Assembly (NCBI GenBank): GCA_002348465.1
Contig: DEBI01000098.1
Location: 14,682-34,501 of the forward strand
Length of the DNA stretch: 19,820 nucleotides
Source of the DNA: Gemmatimonadales bacterium UBA2960
Lineage (GTDB): Bacteria; Gemmatimonadota; Gemmatimonadetes; Longimicrobiales; Gaopeijiaceae
Direction of reading: 5' to 3'
Each line of letters begins with the position of its first letter. Within the stretch, counting starts at the first letter, position 1. The position numbers and the translations under genes are program-made. Positions 7,653-14,880 of the stretch are shown piece by piece. Below the pieces are notes generated by a model, which was not told where the DNA came from, ran no database searches, and saw nothing but the letters and a program-made list of their open reading frames with translations.

Positions 7653-7814
7653 TTACAGGCCGAGTTCCCTGATGCGCTCAAGCGAAACAGGCACCTGAGC
7701 CTGACCTGCGGAATTGGACTTAGGTGGACTCGGCTCTTCTTTGTCTTGGCGCACCAAAAGAATCGTCGTCACGAGCGCTGCTGCACTCAGTAGCCCGATA
7801 GTAAACTTCTTCAT
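7653..7814 (-). CDS. Small membrane-anchored or exported protein, 53 residues
   Basis: Reading the minus strand gives a complete frame from ATG at 7814 to TAA at 7653, with a strong GGAGGA ribosome binding site six bases before the ATG. The protein begins MKKFTIGLLSAAALVTTILL, a clear N-terminal hydrophobic helix after two lysines. A charged, proline-rich stretch follows (about residues 22-35), and the C-terminus is SLERIRELGL. No lipobox is present. It is probably a single-pass membrane protein with the tail outside, or an exported peptide. I recognise no family. It points away from the M20 peptidase gene and converges with the ferredoxin gene. The ribosome binding site and the membrane helix together support a real gene. 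Confidence 0.6.
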   Translation of the reverse strand: MKKFTIGLLSAAALVTTILLVRQDKEEPSPPKSNSAGQAQVPVSLERIRELGL

Positions 7815-7924
7815 GACGATTCCTCCAGTTAAGCATGTCGGTTGGGTGGGACGACTCCGAGCCTTGGGACATTACATATTGTACTATCGATTACCTCTTG
7901 AGTTTCATTCAGACCTGTATCGAC

Positions 7925-9100
7925 ATGAATTATGAGCGGGAAAGGTTTATTGACGGCGCCCATAAAGGTGATCCGGTAGCCCTAGCGGCTTGGCTTGTTT
8001 CAATCCCGTCGGTGAACCCTGCCCTTGAGATAGACGGAGCAGGGGAAACCGCCATCGCACAGGCCTGCGCAGAACTGCTCGAAGGGTGGGGCCTTGAGAC
8101 GACCATCACCGAGCCCGCCCCTGGACGACCGAACGTAGTCAGCCGACTTGAAGGGCAGGGGCCGACAATACTCCTAAACGGTCACCTAGACACAGTCGGT
8201 GTCTCAGGCATGACTATTGATCCTTTCGAGGCAAGCTTCGACGGCAATCGCATGTACGGCCGAGGATCATGTGACATGAAGGCTGGGGATGCTGCTCTGC
8301 TTGTAACCGCTTATAGACTGGCTAAAGAAGGTCCTCGGCCAAACTTGGTTGTGGCCCTAACCTCGGATGAGGAGCACGCCAGTATCGGCATGGCCGACCT
8401 CATATCTGAGGGCGGACCCGACGCGGATCTTGCCATCGTATGTGAACCTACCAACCTCAGTGTCATGCCCGCCCACAAAGGCTTCGTTTGGATTCGCGCA
8501 CTCTTCCGCGGACTGGCCGCGCACGGATCACGACCTGACATCGGCGTCGACGCAATCCGACATGCTGCTTTATACCTTTCCGCCCTGGACAGCTACGGAC
8601 GAGAACTCAGATCGAGACCAGCCCACCCACTCCTTGAGTATGGGTCGGTGCACGCAGGAAAGATTCATGGAGGCACCGCTGAATCGGTCTATCCGGACGA
8701 GTGTGAGCTCCTTCTCGAACGACGGACTCTGCCGGGTGAAACCCCGGAAACAGTGGTCAACGAATTCCAGTCCGTGTTGGACGTGGTTGCAGCCAAAGAG
8801 CCCACGATGGAAGCCTGCCTAGCAATGACACTAGAGCGACCAGGAACCGAGGTGGCTCCAAGTCACCCACTGGTCACAGGCTTGCTACGATCCGGAGAAG
8901 CCTTCGAAGTCGAGCAAGTGATCGAAGGCATGACAGCTTGGGTCGACGCCGCGTTCCTAAACGAAACCGGTATCCCCACCGTCTGCTATGGACCGGGAAG
9001 CATTGAACAGGCTCACACGGATGACGAGTGGGTCGACATTCGCCAAATCTACTCCTGTGCCAACGTTCTAGAGCACTTCGCTCGGGGCTTGGTCAGGTAA
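7925..9100 (+). CDS. M20-family metallopeptidase (ArgE/DapE/ACY1-like)
   Basis: This is a 391-residue dinuclear zinc hydrolase acting on N-acyl amino acids or small peptides. The metal and catalytic residues of the family are present: His87 and Asp89 in NGHLDTVG, bridging Asp117 in GRGSCDMKAGDAA, Glu149 and Glu150 in TSDEEH, Glu174 in VCEPT, and His364 in EQAHTDDEWV. The dimerisation insert lies between about residues 185 and 295. Sequence alone does not choose between acetylornithine deacetylase, succinyl-diaminopimelate desuccinylase and related acylases, and no arginine or lysine genes are nearby. The open frame begins at ATG 7835, but those extra 30 residues do not resemble the family, so ATG 7925 is chosen. 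No strong ribosome binding site is seen. A hairpin follows downstream. Confidence 0.9.
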   Translation: MNYERERFIDGAHKGDPVALAAWLVSIPSVNPALEIDGAGETAIAQACAELLEGWGLETTITEPAPGRPNVVSRLEGQGPTILLNGHLDTVGVSGMTIDPFEASFDGNRMYGRGSCDMKAGDAALLVTAYRLAKEGPRPNLVVALTSDEEHASIGMADLISEGGPDADLAIVCEPTNLSVMPAHKGFVWIRALFRGLAAHGSRPDIGVDAIRHAALYLSALDSYGRELRSRPAHPLLEYGSVHAGKIHGGTAESVYPDECELLLERRTLPGETPETVVNEFQSVLDVVAAKEPTMEACLAMTLERPGTEVAPSHPLVTGLLRSGEAFEVEQVIEGMTAWVDAAFLNETGIPTVCYGPGSIEQAHTDDEWVDIRQIYSCANVLEHFARGLVR

Positions 9101-9132
9101 AATCCGACGGACTCCAACAAAAAGAGAACCCA

Positions 9133-9174
9133 GAACGGCGGGCCCCGACCACCACAGACTGAAGCCCGCCGTTC
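9133..9174. terminator. Hairpin between convergent genes
   Basis: A perfect 11-base stem, GAACGGCGGGC (9133-9143) with GCCCGCCGTTC (9164-9174), encloses a 20-base loop. On the minus strand it is followed within about 15 bases by a T-rich run (TCTCTTTTTG). It lies between the stop of the M20 peptidase and the stop of the plug-like lipoprotein, the expected place for a shared terminator. The plus-strand side lacks a T tract. Confidence 0.6.
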
Positions 9175-9195
9175 CTGTCCTCCTCCATCGGGTGG

Positions 9196-9585
9196 CTACC
9201 GAGAACGCCTACTGGTAACCATGATCGCCCCTCCAGCGTGTCCAGTCCCAAAACGGGTGGTTGCGTCACTAGCGCTCATGAACTGCATCTGCTCGATGTC
9301 GCTGGTTCTCAAGGACTGCAGATCCGAGGAACTAGTGCGACGTGTCCCATCGACGTATAGCTGCACAGCGTCTCCTCCACGCGACTGGAGCCAGCGTGGA
9401 CGGAGTCGATTAACAGCCTGCATAGCGTCTAGCTCGGTAAGCTCGGCAAGCTCGGCACGCACAATCCGGGTAGAAGATGCACCCGCGGGCCGACTACTAC
9501 CTCCGCCAGAAGATGCACAGCCAGCTACGCCGAAGGCCAGCGCTAGGGCCAGCATCAGCGTGATTCTAGTCTTATGGGACCGCAT
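9196..9585 (-). CDS. Small lipoprotein with a TonB-plug-like domain
   Basis: This 129-residue lipoprotein has a hydrophobic signal and a lipobox at Cys23 (GVAGC), followed by a serine/glycine linker. Residues about 45-126 resemble a short TonB-receptor plug: QLYVDGTRR, then SLRTSDIEQMQFMSASDA, and finally GTGHAGGAIMVTSR, the usual end of a plug. There is no barrel. An AAGGAG ribosome binding site lies about 10 bases before the ATG at 9585, which supports this start. Similar short plug-like lipoproteins are, to my knowledge, frequent in Gemmatimonadota, but their function is not established. It may be compared with the C-terminal part of the protein at 898-2268. The 183 bases upstream contain no gene and form the divergent region shared with the DUF1707 gene. 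Confidence 0.75.
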   Translation of the reverse strand: MRSHKTRITLMLALALAFGVAGCASSGGGSSRPAGASSTRIVRAELAELTELDAMQAVNRLRPRWLQSRGGDAVQLYVDGTRRTSSSDLQSLRTSDIEQMQFMSASDATTRFGTGHAGGAIMVTSRRSR

Positions 9586-9768
9586 TTAATGAACTCCTTA
9601 ACCTGAGTGACGGCTGGCAAAGATGATGATGCAGCCTGCTTTTCGCCAGCATCCGAACACTCTTGGACACTCAAGACCAGAGGCTCTTGTTACTCGCGCC
9701 GAAGACAAAGTGCCGGGGTGCTACCTTTCTCCTTAGCATGTTGACCTAAGGATACTGTTCACCCATCC

Positions 9769-10467
9769 ATGACGAAGTCCGAATACGACGACAAGGCTCC
9801 GAGTGCCCGAGACAGAGAGGCGACCGTCGGCATCCTCATTGAACATTTCTCCCGGGACGAGCTTAGCCTAGACGAGTTCGAGCAACGTATAGACGCCTCA
9901 CACGCGGCCCACACCAAGTCCGCCCTAGATTCGCTCACCGAAGACCTGCGCACTGAGGAGGCCTGCCCCCCCATAGAAGAGTCCTTTGGAGAGACACCAC
10001 CCTTACGCGATTATCAGGTCGCGACTGCATCGGACATTAAAGAAACCGAACTTATCACTACGGTAATGGGAGGGGTGAGCCACAAAGGGCCGCTCAGCTT
10101 AGCAAGAAAAAGCACAGTTTTGACAGTCATGGGTGGCACCGAATTGGATCTACGGGGTTGTGTTTTAGCGCCCGGAATCAACGTGATCCAAGTTTTTTGT
10201 CTAATGGGGGCAGTGGAGATTTTAGTCCCCCAAGGTGTCAACCTTGAGGTCGGAGGTACCGCGCTGATGGGAGGATTCGACCACACTTCCGACGATGAGG
10301 GCTCACCCGACTCGACAAAACCGACCCTTCGAGTCACAGGGTTTGTATGTATGGGTGGAGTGAGCGTCGAAACACGGCACACTGGAGAGACTTCGGGAGA
10401 GGCCAAACGGAGACGAGAGCAGCTTAAGCGCGACCAACGTCTAAGTCGCAGGCTCAAGCAAAGCTAG
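9769..10467 (+). CDS. DUF1707 protein with LiaF-like C-terminal repeats
   Basis: This 232-residue protein has no signal peptide or membrane segment. Residues about 13-60 are a DUF1707 domain (ARDREATVGILIEHF followed by LSLDEFEQRID), a helical module found in actinobacterial and other proteins. The rest resembles the C-terminal beta-rich domain of LiaF/YvqF cell-envelope stress proteins. Its strands repeat around MGG-type turns at residues 100, 121, 146, 167 and 195 (VMGGV, VMGGTELDL, LMGAVEILVP, LMGGF, CMGGVSVE). The last 30 residues are strongly basic. LiaF normally has membrane helices before this domain; here they are replaced by DUF1707, so a soluble regulatory role is possible. An AAGGA lies 16 bases before the ATG, rather far for a ribosome binding site. 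The product is well defined by domain; the function is not. Confidence 0.82.
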   Translation: MTKSEYDDKAPSARDREATVGILIEHFSRDELSLDEFEQRIDASHAAHTKSALDSLTEDLRTEEACPPIEESFGETPPLRDYQVATASDIKETELITTVMGGVSHKGPLSLARKSTVLTVMGGTELDLRGCVLAPGINVIQVFCLMGAVEILVPQGVNLEVGGTALMGGFDHTSDDEGSPDSTKPTLRVTGFVCMGGVSVETRHTGETSGEAKRRREQLKRDQRLSRRLKQS

Positions 10468-10492
10468 GGTCAAGAAAACAGAATCCAGCATT

Positions 10493-10513
10493 CGCTATGC
10501 TATCAGCGTAGCG
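10493..10513. terminator. Hairpin at the junction of two convergent genes
   Basis: CGCTATGCT (10493-10501) and AGCGTAGCG (10505-10513) can form a nine-base stem with one G-T type pair and a three-base loop. It sits 26 bases after the DUF1707 gene and covers the last codons of the convergent dienelactone-hydrolase gene. No T tract follows on either side, so termination is uncertain. Confidence 0.35.
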
Positions 10514-11384
10514 TCCTGTCCAAGTAGGCCTTAAGGCGCTCCCATGCATCTAGGCCTGCGGCGCTCCGCGCATCCATATCACCATCCACTCGAAGCCAAA
10601 ATCCGTGGTTGACCTCATCGTAAATGTGCAAGTCATGCTTAATTCCAGCAGAGCGAAGTGCAACCGCAAAGGCCTCAACCTGTTGCGGCGATGGACCATT
10701 GTCTTCCCTGGCAAAGGTTCCATAGACCTCATGATCCATACCAGCTAGCACGGCCGGATCATCAATCAGGCGACCATAAAAGATCGCCGTAGCATCGTGA
10801 TCGTCGCCGTCCAAACCAAACGAGAGAGCGACACCTCCACCAAAACACCAACCCATCGCGCCGACTCTCCCGGAGACGTCCGGTCGAGCTTTCAGAAAGC
10901 TGACTGCAGCGTTTAGGTTGCTCACCACCATCGACATATCCGCCATTGCTTCCTGCATCAGTGCGATGTTCTCCTCTGGGCCGCTGCCAGTACGACCCTG
11001 ATAGAGATCAGCCGCTAAGGTGACGTAACCTTCCGCCGCAAAGTCATCTGCGACCTGCCGGACACGATCCACTAGTCCGTTCCATTCGTGGATTACAACA
11101 AGTGCAGGAAAGGGGCCCTCTCCCTCCGGCACGGCGATATATCCGGTGGTTGCCAGGTCACCGTCTAGGTAGTTCACGGCTTCCCCTTCTAGGTCCCCAC
11201 CATTTCCAAGAATGGCCGGCGGCATCTCTCCAAGGGCTGTCGGAGCGAACGGAACCCGGGACTCACTCTCCCCCGACCCGACACTAGGAACCTCCGCATC
11301 ATCAAATGTCGGGCGGCACGAACCGAGGAAACACACCATGGCAGAGAGGTAAACCACTCTAAACACTCGAGATTGATAACTCAT
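10503..11384 (-). CDS. Dienelactone hydrolase family lipoprotein
   Basis: This 293-residue alpha/beta hydrolase carries a lipoprotein signal (FLGSC, lipid Cys23). A linker rich in serine, proline and acidic residues runs to about residue 60. The catalytic domain matches dienelactone hydrolases: Glu100 in VIHEWNG, nucleophile Cys180 in MGWCFGGG, an acidic residue at about 228 in REDNG, and His260 in EVNHGFW. Classical enzymes of this family are cytoplasmic and open dienelactones in aromatic degradation. An exported lipidated form suggests a different ester or lactone substrate outside the cytoplasm. The start at ATG 11384 gives a full signal peptide, though no strong ribosome binding site precedes it. 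It is probably transcribed alone, converging with the DUF1707 gene. Confidence 0.88.
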   Translation of the reverse strand: MSYQSRVFRVVYLSAMVCFLGSCRPTFDDAEVPSVGSGESESRVPFAPTALGEMPPAILGNGGDLEGEAVNYLDGDLATTGYIAVPEGEGPFPALVVIHEWNGLVDRVRQVADDFAAEGYVTLAADLYQGRTGSGPEENIALMQEAMADMSMVVSNLNAAVSFLKARPDVSGRVGAMGWCFGGGVALSFGLDGDDHDATAIFYGRLIDDPAVLAGMDHEVYGTFAREDNGPSPQQVEAFAVALRSAGIKHDLHIYDEVNHGFWLRVDGDMDARSAAGLDAWERLKAYLDRTLR

Positions 11385-11463
11385 GAAACGAACGGGTTAA
11401 GACTGTTAAAAAGAGTGAGATATGATACGCCGACAGGGCAGGGGGGCACAGCACAACTTAGGA

Positions 11464-11478
11464 CAGGTGCAACACCTG
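11464..11478. promoter_or_regulatory. Short palindrome in the region upstream of the cytochrome c gene
   Basis: CAGGTG and CACCTG are perfect 6-base arms around CAA. The site lies in the 252-base divergent region between the hydrolase lipoprotein and the monoheme cytochrome. A weak promoter-like pair follows (TTGTCA at 11485 and TACATT at 11506, spacing 15). Six-base arms can arise by chance in a region this long, so this is only a candidate operator. I see no gene in the region. Confidence 0.25.
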
Positions 11479-11636
11479 GAGGTCTTGTCAGGTATATTGA
11501 GTAGCTACATTTACACATACTTGCTTCCATGAGCTGGAGAGCGGTTGCACCGAAACAGAGTTCTCCATCACTCTAGTGAGCAAAGATTTTAAACGAAACG
11601 AATGGCGCCTCTTAAGCCGCCGAAAGGATAGGTTAA

Positions 11637-12035
11637 ATGCTGCTTCGCTCCGACATAACAGCTGCACTGGCTGCGGTCGTTGGCATCGCGCTTGCCGTGC
11701 AGACTGACGGTAATACCCCGGTCAAAGACAACGCCATTACTGCAGTTACGCAGCGGGAAGTCAGCTTCGCTGAAGAGGTGTTGCCGATCCTTGAGAAGTA
11801 CTGCGTGGAGTGCCACAGCGAAGACAATGCCGAGTTAGGCCTTAAGCTGGACACTTACGAAGGTGTTATGGGTGGATCTGACTACGGGACGGTCGTAGAG
11901 GCAGGTGATGTCGACGCCAGCTTGCTCATTGACATGATCGCATCTGGTGACATGCCGGACGGGGGCGACCCCATGCCAGCGGAGGAACTCGACGTGATCA
12001 AGGCTTGGGTTACAGAAGGGGCTCAAAAAAACTGA
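11637..12035 (+). CDS. Exported monoheme cytochrome c, planctomycete-type domain
   Basis: This 132-residue protein has a hydrophobic N-terminal segment (residues about 7-21) that should export or anchor it. One heme site, CVECH (Cys56, Cys59, His60), opens a domain of the planctomycete cytochrome C (PSCyt1) type. It continues with LGLKLDTYEGVMGGSDYG, then EAGDVDASLL, and a methionine-containing loop (Met106 or Met113, DMPDGGDPMP) that may give the second heme ligand. Such domains usually sit in larger proteins; here the domain stands alone. An AAAGGAT ribosome binding site lies about eight bases before the ATG. It converges on the cytochrome b/c fusion gene, and a role as electron carrier for that complex is plausible but not shown. 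Confidence 0.88.
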   Translation: MLLRSDITAALAAVVGIALAVQTDGNTPVKDNAITAVTQREVSFAEEVLPILEKYCVECHSEDNAELGLKLDTYEGVMGGSDYGTVVEAGDVDASLLIDMIASGDMPDGGDPMPAEELDVIKAWVTEGAQKN

Positions 12036-12115
12036 AGCGCAGTCTCTAAGATCCTCCTGAGACATCCTGTAAACAAACGAGTTGGCACAAAGCTCAGTAA
12101 CCGGACGGCAAAGGG

Positions 12116-13909
12116 TCAGTGTCCCTGACTGTCTTGTCTAACCCAGTCGCCCCTGAGCCAGTCCACTACGAGACCCATCTCATCCTCGGTAAGAATTTTC
12201 TCAGCCCCGAAGGATGGCATACGGTCGTTGTCTGCACCGTAAAAACGCTCCTCGGTAGGATCATGGAGCATCCCGAGCATCCAATCACGTGAACCCCACC
12301 CGGTCAGAACCGGGCCGACATCACCTTCGGTTTGGTCACGGAAGGTGTGGCAGCGGGTGCAGTTGATCTCCTCACTACTCATGAGCGCTCGACCTTCTTC
12401 TATCTCCGCCAGCTGAACAGCATCCTGCTCGACCTGCAAGGGCAAACTTCCTTCGGCTGACACAGCCATGATGACCTTTGCCAGGTTCGAACGGACCTCT
12501 GGTGAAAAACGCGCAACTCCGCGCTGCACAAATCGCGACATGCGGCCATTCACATGCTCGGTCCCTCCAAAGTATTCGTCCGTCGTAACTCGCTCTGGAT
12601 CAAGGAGCCCAGCAAGCCACTCCCGGGTCCCGAACCCTGCGAGATCGGAAGCCGAGGGCGGATCGGCTGGCTGGGCGCCAAGGCCGTCGTGTCCCTCAAA
12701 CCTATGACACTGGGAGCAGTTCGCTTCGAAAATCCTCGGCCCCTGGGTTAAGGGGTCAGCTCTAAGCATCGCGAGCCCGCCCTCAACTGGGATGCCCGAG
12801 AGCTCCGATGCAAGCTCGGATGAACGCTCCGCCAGAACCTCCGCCTCAGCTTGAGCCGACACGAACTCAGGGTCCGCGGAGTCCTGAACCCGCGCCTGCC
12901 AAGTTAGCATCACGATACCCGCGAGCAGAGCAGTGGCTACGCCGACATTGAACCGATGTCCATACTTCCACCCTCCTATGATCGGCATCGCCGCTACGAG
13001 CGCGAGCACAAGCCCCGGTATTACCTGGGCACCTATGACCTCCCACCCTGCCGGGAAGTATTTCAGCCACTGAAAAAGGAACAGGAAGTACCACTCAGGC
13101 CTCGCTGCTGCATATGGCTCCGCCGGATCGGCAGGCGCCCCTAGGTGAGCGCCACCACTCCACAGAACGAGCCCTAAGACTGTCGCCATCACAATGAGTG
13201 AAGCGACGCCATCTTTCAGTACCTGCTCCGGCCAAAAATACCCGTCCGGTTTTTCTCTCGCGCTCTTGGGAGTTGTTACGCCATGACGTCGAAATAGGTA
13301 AATGTGTCCGACTATCAGCAATGCGACTGCCGCGGGAAGTATGCCCGCGTGCAGTACAAAAAACCTTGTCAGTGTCAGGTGACCGTATTCCGACCCGCCA
13401 ACGAGCAGTTGTTGCAGCCCTGGACCCACGACAGGGGTCATTGACGCAATGCTCGTCGCTACCTTCGTGGCCCAGTACCCTTTCTGGTCCCAGGGCAAAA
13501 GATATCCAGTCAGAGAAAGCCCAAGCACTAGTTGGAGCAGGATAAGCCCGAACCAAAAGTTGACCTCGCGTGGTGCTCGGTATGCGCCATCGATCAGAAC
13601 CTGCATGAGGTGGAGCACGAGAAGCACAATCGTGACTTGGGCCATGTAGTGATGGATGCCACGAAGCAACCATCCGCCCGTCATCTGGTTTTGGATAAAC
13701 CAAACACTCTCCCACGCACCCTGTGCATTAGCACTGTACGCGGACCATAGAACTACACCAGTGATGAGCTGGACAACCATGGCAAAAACAAGCGTACTCC
13801 CCCAGATATACCTCCAGCGCGCACCACCAGGGATACGCTCATAGAGCACCCCCTGAAGCAACGCACGGTAGCCCGTGCGATTATCTAGCCAGTCGAGCAT
13901 CCCGCGCAT
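12116..13909 (-). CDS. Cytochrome b fused to a diheme cytochrome c (bc-type complex)
   Basis: This 597-residue membrane protein is the core of a quinol-oxidising bc-type complex. The N-terminal half is cytochrome b, with heme ligands in GIHHY (His86 or His87) and His100, and His187 and His202. The 14 residues between the last two match the b6 type. A subunit-IV-like part follows with the quinol-site motif PEWYF (271-275) and further membrane segments to about residue 338. The C-terminal region, outside the membrane, holds two cytochrome c sites: CSQCH at 398-402 and CTRCH at 517-521, with possible methionine ligands in GRMSRF and DRMPSF. Its ATG shares one base with the stop of the Rieske gene (TGATG). 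TTG 13912 and ATG 13900 are weaker alternative starts. No separate cytochrome c1 is seen, and the fusion may replace it. Confidence 0.93.
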   Translation of the reverse strand: MRGMLDWLDNRTGYRALLQGVLYERIPGGARWRYIWGSTLVFAMVVQLITGVVLWSAYSANAQGAWESVWFIQNQMTGGWLLRGIHHYMAQVTIVLLVLHLMQVLIDGAYRAPREVNFWFGLILLQLVLGLSLTGYLLPWDQKGYWATKVATSIASMTPVVGPGLQQLLVGGSEYGHLTLTRFFVLHAGILPAAVALLIVGHIYLFRRHGVTTPKSAREKPDGYFWPEQVLKDGVASLIVMATVLGLVLWSGGAHLGAPADPAEPYAAARPEWYFLFLFQWLKYFPAGWEVIGAQVIPGLVLALVAAMPIIGGWKYGHRFNVGVATALLAGIVMLTWQARVQDSADPEFVSAQAEAEVLAERSSELASELSGIPVEGGLAMLRADPLTQGPRIFEANCSQCHRFEGHDGLGAQPADPPSASDLAGFGTREWLAGLLDPERVTTDEYFGGTEHVNGRMSRFVQRGVARFSPEVRSNLAKVIMAVSAEGSLPLQVEQDAVQLAEIEEGRALMSSEEINCTRCHTFRDQTEGDVGPVLTGWGSRDWMLGMLHDPTEERFYGADNDRMPSFGAEKILTEDEMGLVVDWLRGDWVRQDSQGH

Positions 13910-14502
13910 CAAACGGGGGTCTTCTCAGCCCGACCGGGCAAGAAATTCTGAAAACGAACCCATACCTCATCGCCATTGCGGACTTCTACATCGAGCGTGT
14001 CCATATCCCGTGGACTAGGGCTGGTCGGATCATCCACGGCCCCGTCCAAATCAAAGCTGCTTAGGTGACAGGGGCACGAAAAACGAGAGTTGTCCTTAGC
14101 CACGCCGACAAAACACCCCGCGTGGGGACACACCACGTTCAACGCGCGGACTTCATCACCCGAACGGCGCAGGTAAACCGCTCCCACGGGGCTGTCGTCA
14201 TAGGCAGCCCAGGCATCGGTTCGGTCAGCCATCACCGTGAATTTCCGAGGAGACCCGTCCTCTGGAATCGCTGAAGTCCGGGCCACGAGCACCATTTCAC
14301 TGCTCACCTTTTCACGACGCAAAGGGTCGAGCAGCGAAACCACCGCAGCACCAATCGGGGCTAACATGGCAAGCGTGCCTGCCGCTACTGCGGAAGCGCC
14401 GACTAGAAAGTCTCGGCGCTCTTTCTCAACGACTCTGTCTAGCCCACTACTGAGAGTTGGTTCAGTCTCAGTTTTTGACTCTTCTAAGCTGTCTTCGCTC
14501 AT
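13909..14502 (-). CDS. Rieske iron-sulfur protein of the bc-type complex
   Basis: This 197-residue protein carries a [2Fe-2S] cluster and passes electrons from quinol to cytochrome c. The cluster ligands are Cys125 and His127 in CPHAGC, and Cys143 and His146 in CPCHLSSF; Cys130 and Cys145 form the usual disulfide. The N-terminus is acidic, followed by a Tat-type signal (ERRDFLVG at about 28-35) and a membrane anchor to about residue 58. Folded, cluster-bearing Rieske proteins are commonly Tat exported. TTG 14505 immediately precedes ATG 14502; the ATG is preferred. The gene overlaps the cytochrome b/c fusion by one base and is certainly co-transcribed with it. Confidence 0.93.
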   Translation of the reverse strand: MSEDSLEESKTETEPTLSSGLDRVVEKERRDFLVGASAVAAGTLAMLAPIGAAVVSLLDPLRREKVSSEMVLVARTSAIPEDGSPRKFTVMADRTDAWAAYDDSPVGAVYLRRSGDEVRALNVVCPHAGCFVGVAKDNSRFSCPCHLSSFDLDGAVDDPTSPSPRDMDTLDVEVRNGDEVWVRFQNFLPGRAEKTPV

Positions 14503-14548
14503 CAATGCGATGTCTCGAACCTAGATCGTTCATCAAGCAACCGTGGGA

Positions 14549-14577
14549 ATTTTGACAAAGTAGTGCCCGAAGCTCAA
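14549..14577 (-). promoter_or_regulatory. Candidate promoter for the Rieske-cytochrome b operon
   Basis: On the minus strand, TTGAGC (14577-14572) and CAAAAT (14554-14549) are separated by 17 bases, each matching four of six bases of the housekeeping consensus. The position, about 47 bases before the Rieske start, is reasonable. The match is weak and the consensus may not apply in this organism. Confidence 0.25.
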
Positions 14578-14588
14578 CCCACTAGGTC

Positions 14589-14602
14589 GGTTCACGGTTC
14601 AC
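14589..14602. repeat. Tandem 7-base repeat GGTTCAC x2
   Basis: Two head-to-tail copies of GGTTCAC lie just upstream of the candidate promoter of the Rieske operon. They could be paired half-sites for an activator, but a repeat this short may be accidental. Confidence 0.35.
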
Positions 14603-14838
14603 ACGCGTATGTCGAAACCTACCCAAGGCACTACTAGAACTTACTAACATGGCGCCCCAAGAAAGCATCGCGGAGTGTACTCCACCGCAGGAAAAGGGTT
14701 CATGATCATCTCCAATGCCAACGATTGCCCGACCATCTCCAACCGTGCAAGTTGGCGACCCCACCTGAACTATTCGGCTCGGAACGCTGAGCAAGCGCGA
14801 ACGAGTGAGAAGAATCACATCATACTAGAGTACTCTGC

Positions 14839-14860
14839 TTCTAATCCGTTTCTAATCCGT
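14839..14860. repeat. Exact 11-base tandem repeat upstream of the cupin operon
   Basis: TTCTAATCCGT occurs twice in direct succession, ending eight bases before the GGAGGA ribosome binding site of the cupin gene. An 11-base period places the copies on the same face of the helix, as in tandem half-sites bound by OmpR/PhoB-type regulators. Slipped-strand duplication is the simpler alternative. The repeat is plain to see; the function is inference. Confidence 0.6.
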
Positions 14861-14880
14861 CTCGTCATGGAGGAATTTTG

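Larger units (their letters stand above)
14503..14880. other. 378-base divergent intergenic region
   Basis: This stretch separates the minus-strand Rieske operon from the plus-strand cupin operon. It holds a possible minus-strand promoter (14549-14577), a 7-base tandem repeat (14589-14602), an exact 11-base tandem repeat (14839-14860) and a strong GGAGGA ribosome binding site (14869-14874). An open frame at 14675-14881 begins with GTG and has no recognisable domain, so I do not call it a gene. Confidence 0.6.

Noticed and set aside
7835..7924. Upstream ATG extension of the M20 peptidase
   Set aside because: The 30 extra residues do not resemble the family N-terminus and lie in the divergent promoter region of the 53-residue gene.
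12042..12063. GTCTC / GAGAC hairpin between the cytochrome c and cytochrome b genes
   Set aside because: Only a five-base stem with a 12-base loop and no T tract; too weak to call a terminator.
13095..13715. Long minus-strand frame of 206 codons inside the cytochrome b gene
   Set aside because: It is a frame shadow of the cytochrome b coding sequence, which has complete family motifs in its own frame.
14559..14635. Nine-base inverted repeat AGTAGTGCC / GGCACTACT in the Rieske-cupin region
   Set aside because: The arms are 59 bases apart; at this separation a nine-base match is not rare enough to claim a looping operator or hairpin.
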